A stretch of 64,000 nt of DNA. Origin: Cryobacterium ruanii (GTDB lineage: Bacteria; Actinomycetota; Actinomycetes; Actinomycetales; Microbacteriaceae). The first letter of the stretch is position 1. Each line of letters opens with the position of its first letter. Under the pieces are notes generated by a model that was given only the letters and a program-made list of their open reading frames with translations, searched no databases and was not told the DNA's origin. Of the stretch, positions 63,321-64,000 are shown piece after piece. The DNA lies in assembly GCF_004404055.1 (NCBI RefSeq), contig NZ_SOHK01000020.1, forward strand, positions 1-64,000, in the 5' to 3' direction. Made by a program: the position numbers and the translations under genes.

Positions 63321-64000
63321 ATGACCTTCAGCGGACGCTTTGTCCTTTTCGCCGCCCTCGGCGTGGTGCCCATCGTCGTGTTTGGGCCCAACGCTCTGGC
63401 GGCTACCGGCGTGCTCCTGATCTGGCTCGTGTTCGTTCTCGTGCTCGGCGGCCTCGACCTCGCGCTGGCGGCCTCGCCGCGCGCCGTGACGGTCGAGCGG
63501 ATGCTGCCCGCCCGCGTTCGCCTCGGCGAATCCATCACAAGCGAGTTGTACCTGACCAACACCGGGCGCCGGCGCCTCGTCGGCGTGGTGAGAGACGCCT
63601 GGCAGCCGTCGGCGGGGGCCGGACGCAATCGCAGCCGGGTCGCTATTCCACCCGGCGAACGACGGCTCGTCTCGCTCACGCTCACCCCGTTCCGTCGCGG
63701 GGAACGCCGGGTCGAACAGGTGACGGTGCGCACGCGCGGACCCCTGGGTCTGTGGAACCGCCAGGCGACACTCAACGCGCCGGGGCGCATCCGAGTGTTA
63801 CCGCCGTTCCACGCCCGCAGACACCTGCCCTCGCGCATAGCACGGCTCAAGGAACTCGACGGGCGCACGAGCGTGATGGTGCGCGGGCCGGGCACCGAGT
63901 TCGACTCGCTGCGCGAATATGTGCGCGGTGACGACGTGCGCTCAATCGACTGGCGGGCGACTGCGCGGCGTAACGATGTGATGGTGCGCACCTGGCGGCC
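63321..64000 (+). CDS. DUF58 domain-containing protein (C-terminus beyond window)
   Basis: The first 226 codons of a DUF58 protein. Two transmembrane helices lie in residues 5-50 (FVLFAALGVVPIVVFGPNALAATGVLLIWLVFVLVLGGLDLAL). An immunoglobulin-like segment follows, then the DUF58 core signature SRIARLKELDGRTSVMVRGPGTEFDSLREYVRGDDVRSIDWRATARRNDVMVRTW. This is the usual partner of MoxR and is often near transglutaminase-domain genes. It starts two bases after the moxR stop. The remainder, including any vWA-like part, is outside the window. Confidence 0.92.
   Translation, partial: MTFSGRFVLFAALGVVPIVVFGPNALAATGVLLIWLVFVLVLGGLDLALAASPRAVTVERMLPARVRLGESITSELYLTNTGRRRLVGVVRDAWQPSAGAGRNRSRVAIPPGERRLVSLTLTPFRRGERRVEQVTVRTRGPLGLWNRQATLNAPGRIRVLPPFHARRHLPSRIARLKELDGRTSVMVRGPGTEFDSLREYVRGDDVRSIDWRATARRNDVMVRTWR

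Overview
The window is chromosomal DNA from a high-GC actinobacterium, most likely a member of the Microbacteriaceae (Cryobacterium/Leifsonia-like). The evidence is high GC with strong third-position G/C, a WhiB1-type iron-sulfur regulator, a SigR/RsrA redox pair, the MtrA-MtrB-LpqB signalling operon, a fused Kgd-type 2-oxoglutarate dehydrogenase, GuaB1, and frequent leaderless start codons. I see no tRNA, rRNA, CRISPR array, insertion sequence or prophage. After correcting starts and adding one broken gene, no stretch longer than about 210 bases lacks a gene.

Layout. 1-4.2 kb: a partial amidase, an SDR, a GNAT acetyltransferase, uracil-DNA glycosylase, a peptidase E-like protein and a phosphoribosyltransferase. 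4.3-12.7 kb: a complete propionate (2-methylcitrate) locus. prpD-prpB-prpC follow a GntR/FCD regulator on the minus strand; propionyl-CoA ligase, a DUF485 protein and an SSS-type acetate/propionate symporter run divergently. Two TGTATACA operators lie in the divergent gap. 12.8-17.4 kb: an SDR, a membrane acyltransferase, and metY-metX for methionine synthesis. 17.5-20.7 kb: a three-gene signalling unit (histidine kinase, unknown membrane protein, NarL-type regulator). 20.7-30.2 kb: an accessory-looking transport and stress block. It holds an MFS exporter, a winged-helix regulator with an SbtA/SbtB-type bicarbonate transporter and its PII-like partner, a universal stress protein, TerC, a thiamine-binding protein, a Ca2+-type P-ATPase and a GT87 mannosyltransferase. 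30.3-35.3 kb: NAD(P)HX dehydratase, two CNNM/CorC proteins and GuaB1. 35.5-40.2 kb: Kgd and a glyoxalase-fold protein.

40.2-59 kb is an ancestral actinobacterial block that parallels the Mycobacterium tuberculosis Rv3219-Rv3246c region: rsrA/sigR, aroA, rsgA, bcp, whiB1/pdtaS, a CpaE-like ATPase (interrupted here by an in-frame amber codon), a SAF protein, an Rv3235-family protein, secA, hpf, comF, lpqB, mtrB and mtrA. 59-64 kb is a membrane operon of a GDPD-membrane-domain protein, DUF4129, DUF4350, MoxR ATPase and a partial DUF58 protein.

The strongest leads for new biology are: the membrane protein between the kinase and regulator at 18.6-20.0 kb, whose soluble half looks like a dead histidine-kinase core; the SbtA/SbtB pair in what looks like a heterotroph; a SigR locus with two promoters that could make two isoforms; and repeated TANNNT-N6/7-ATG leaderless promoters.
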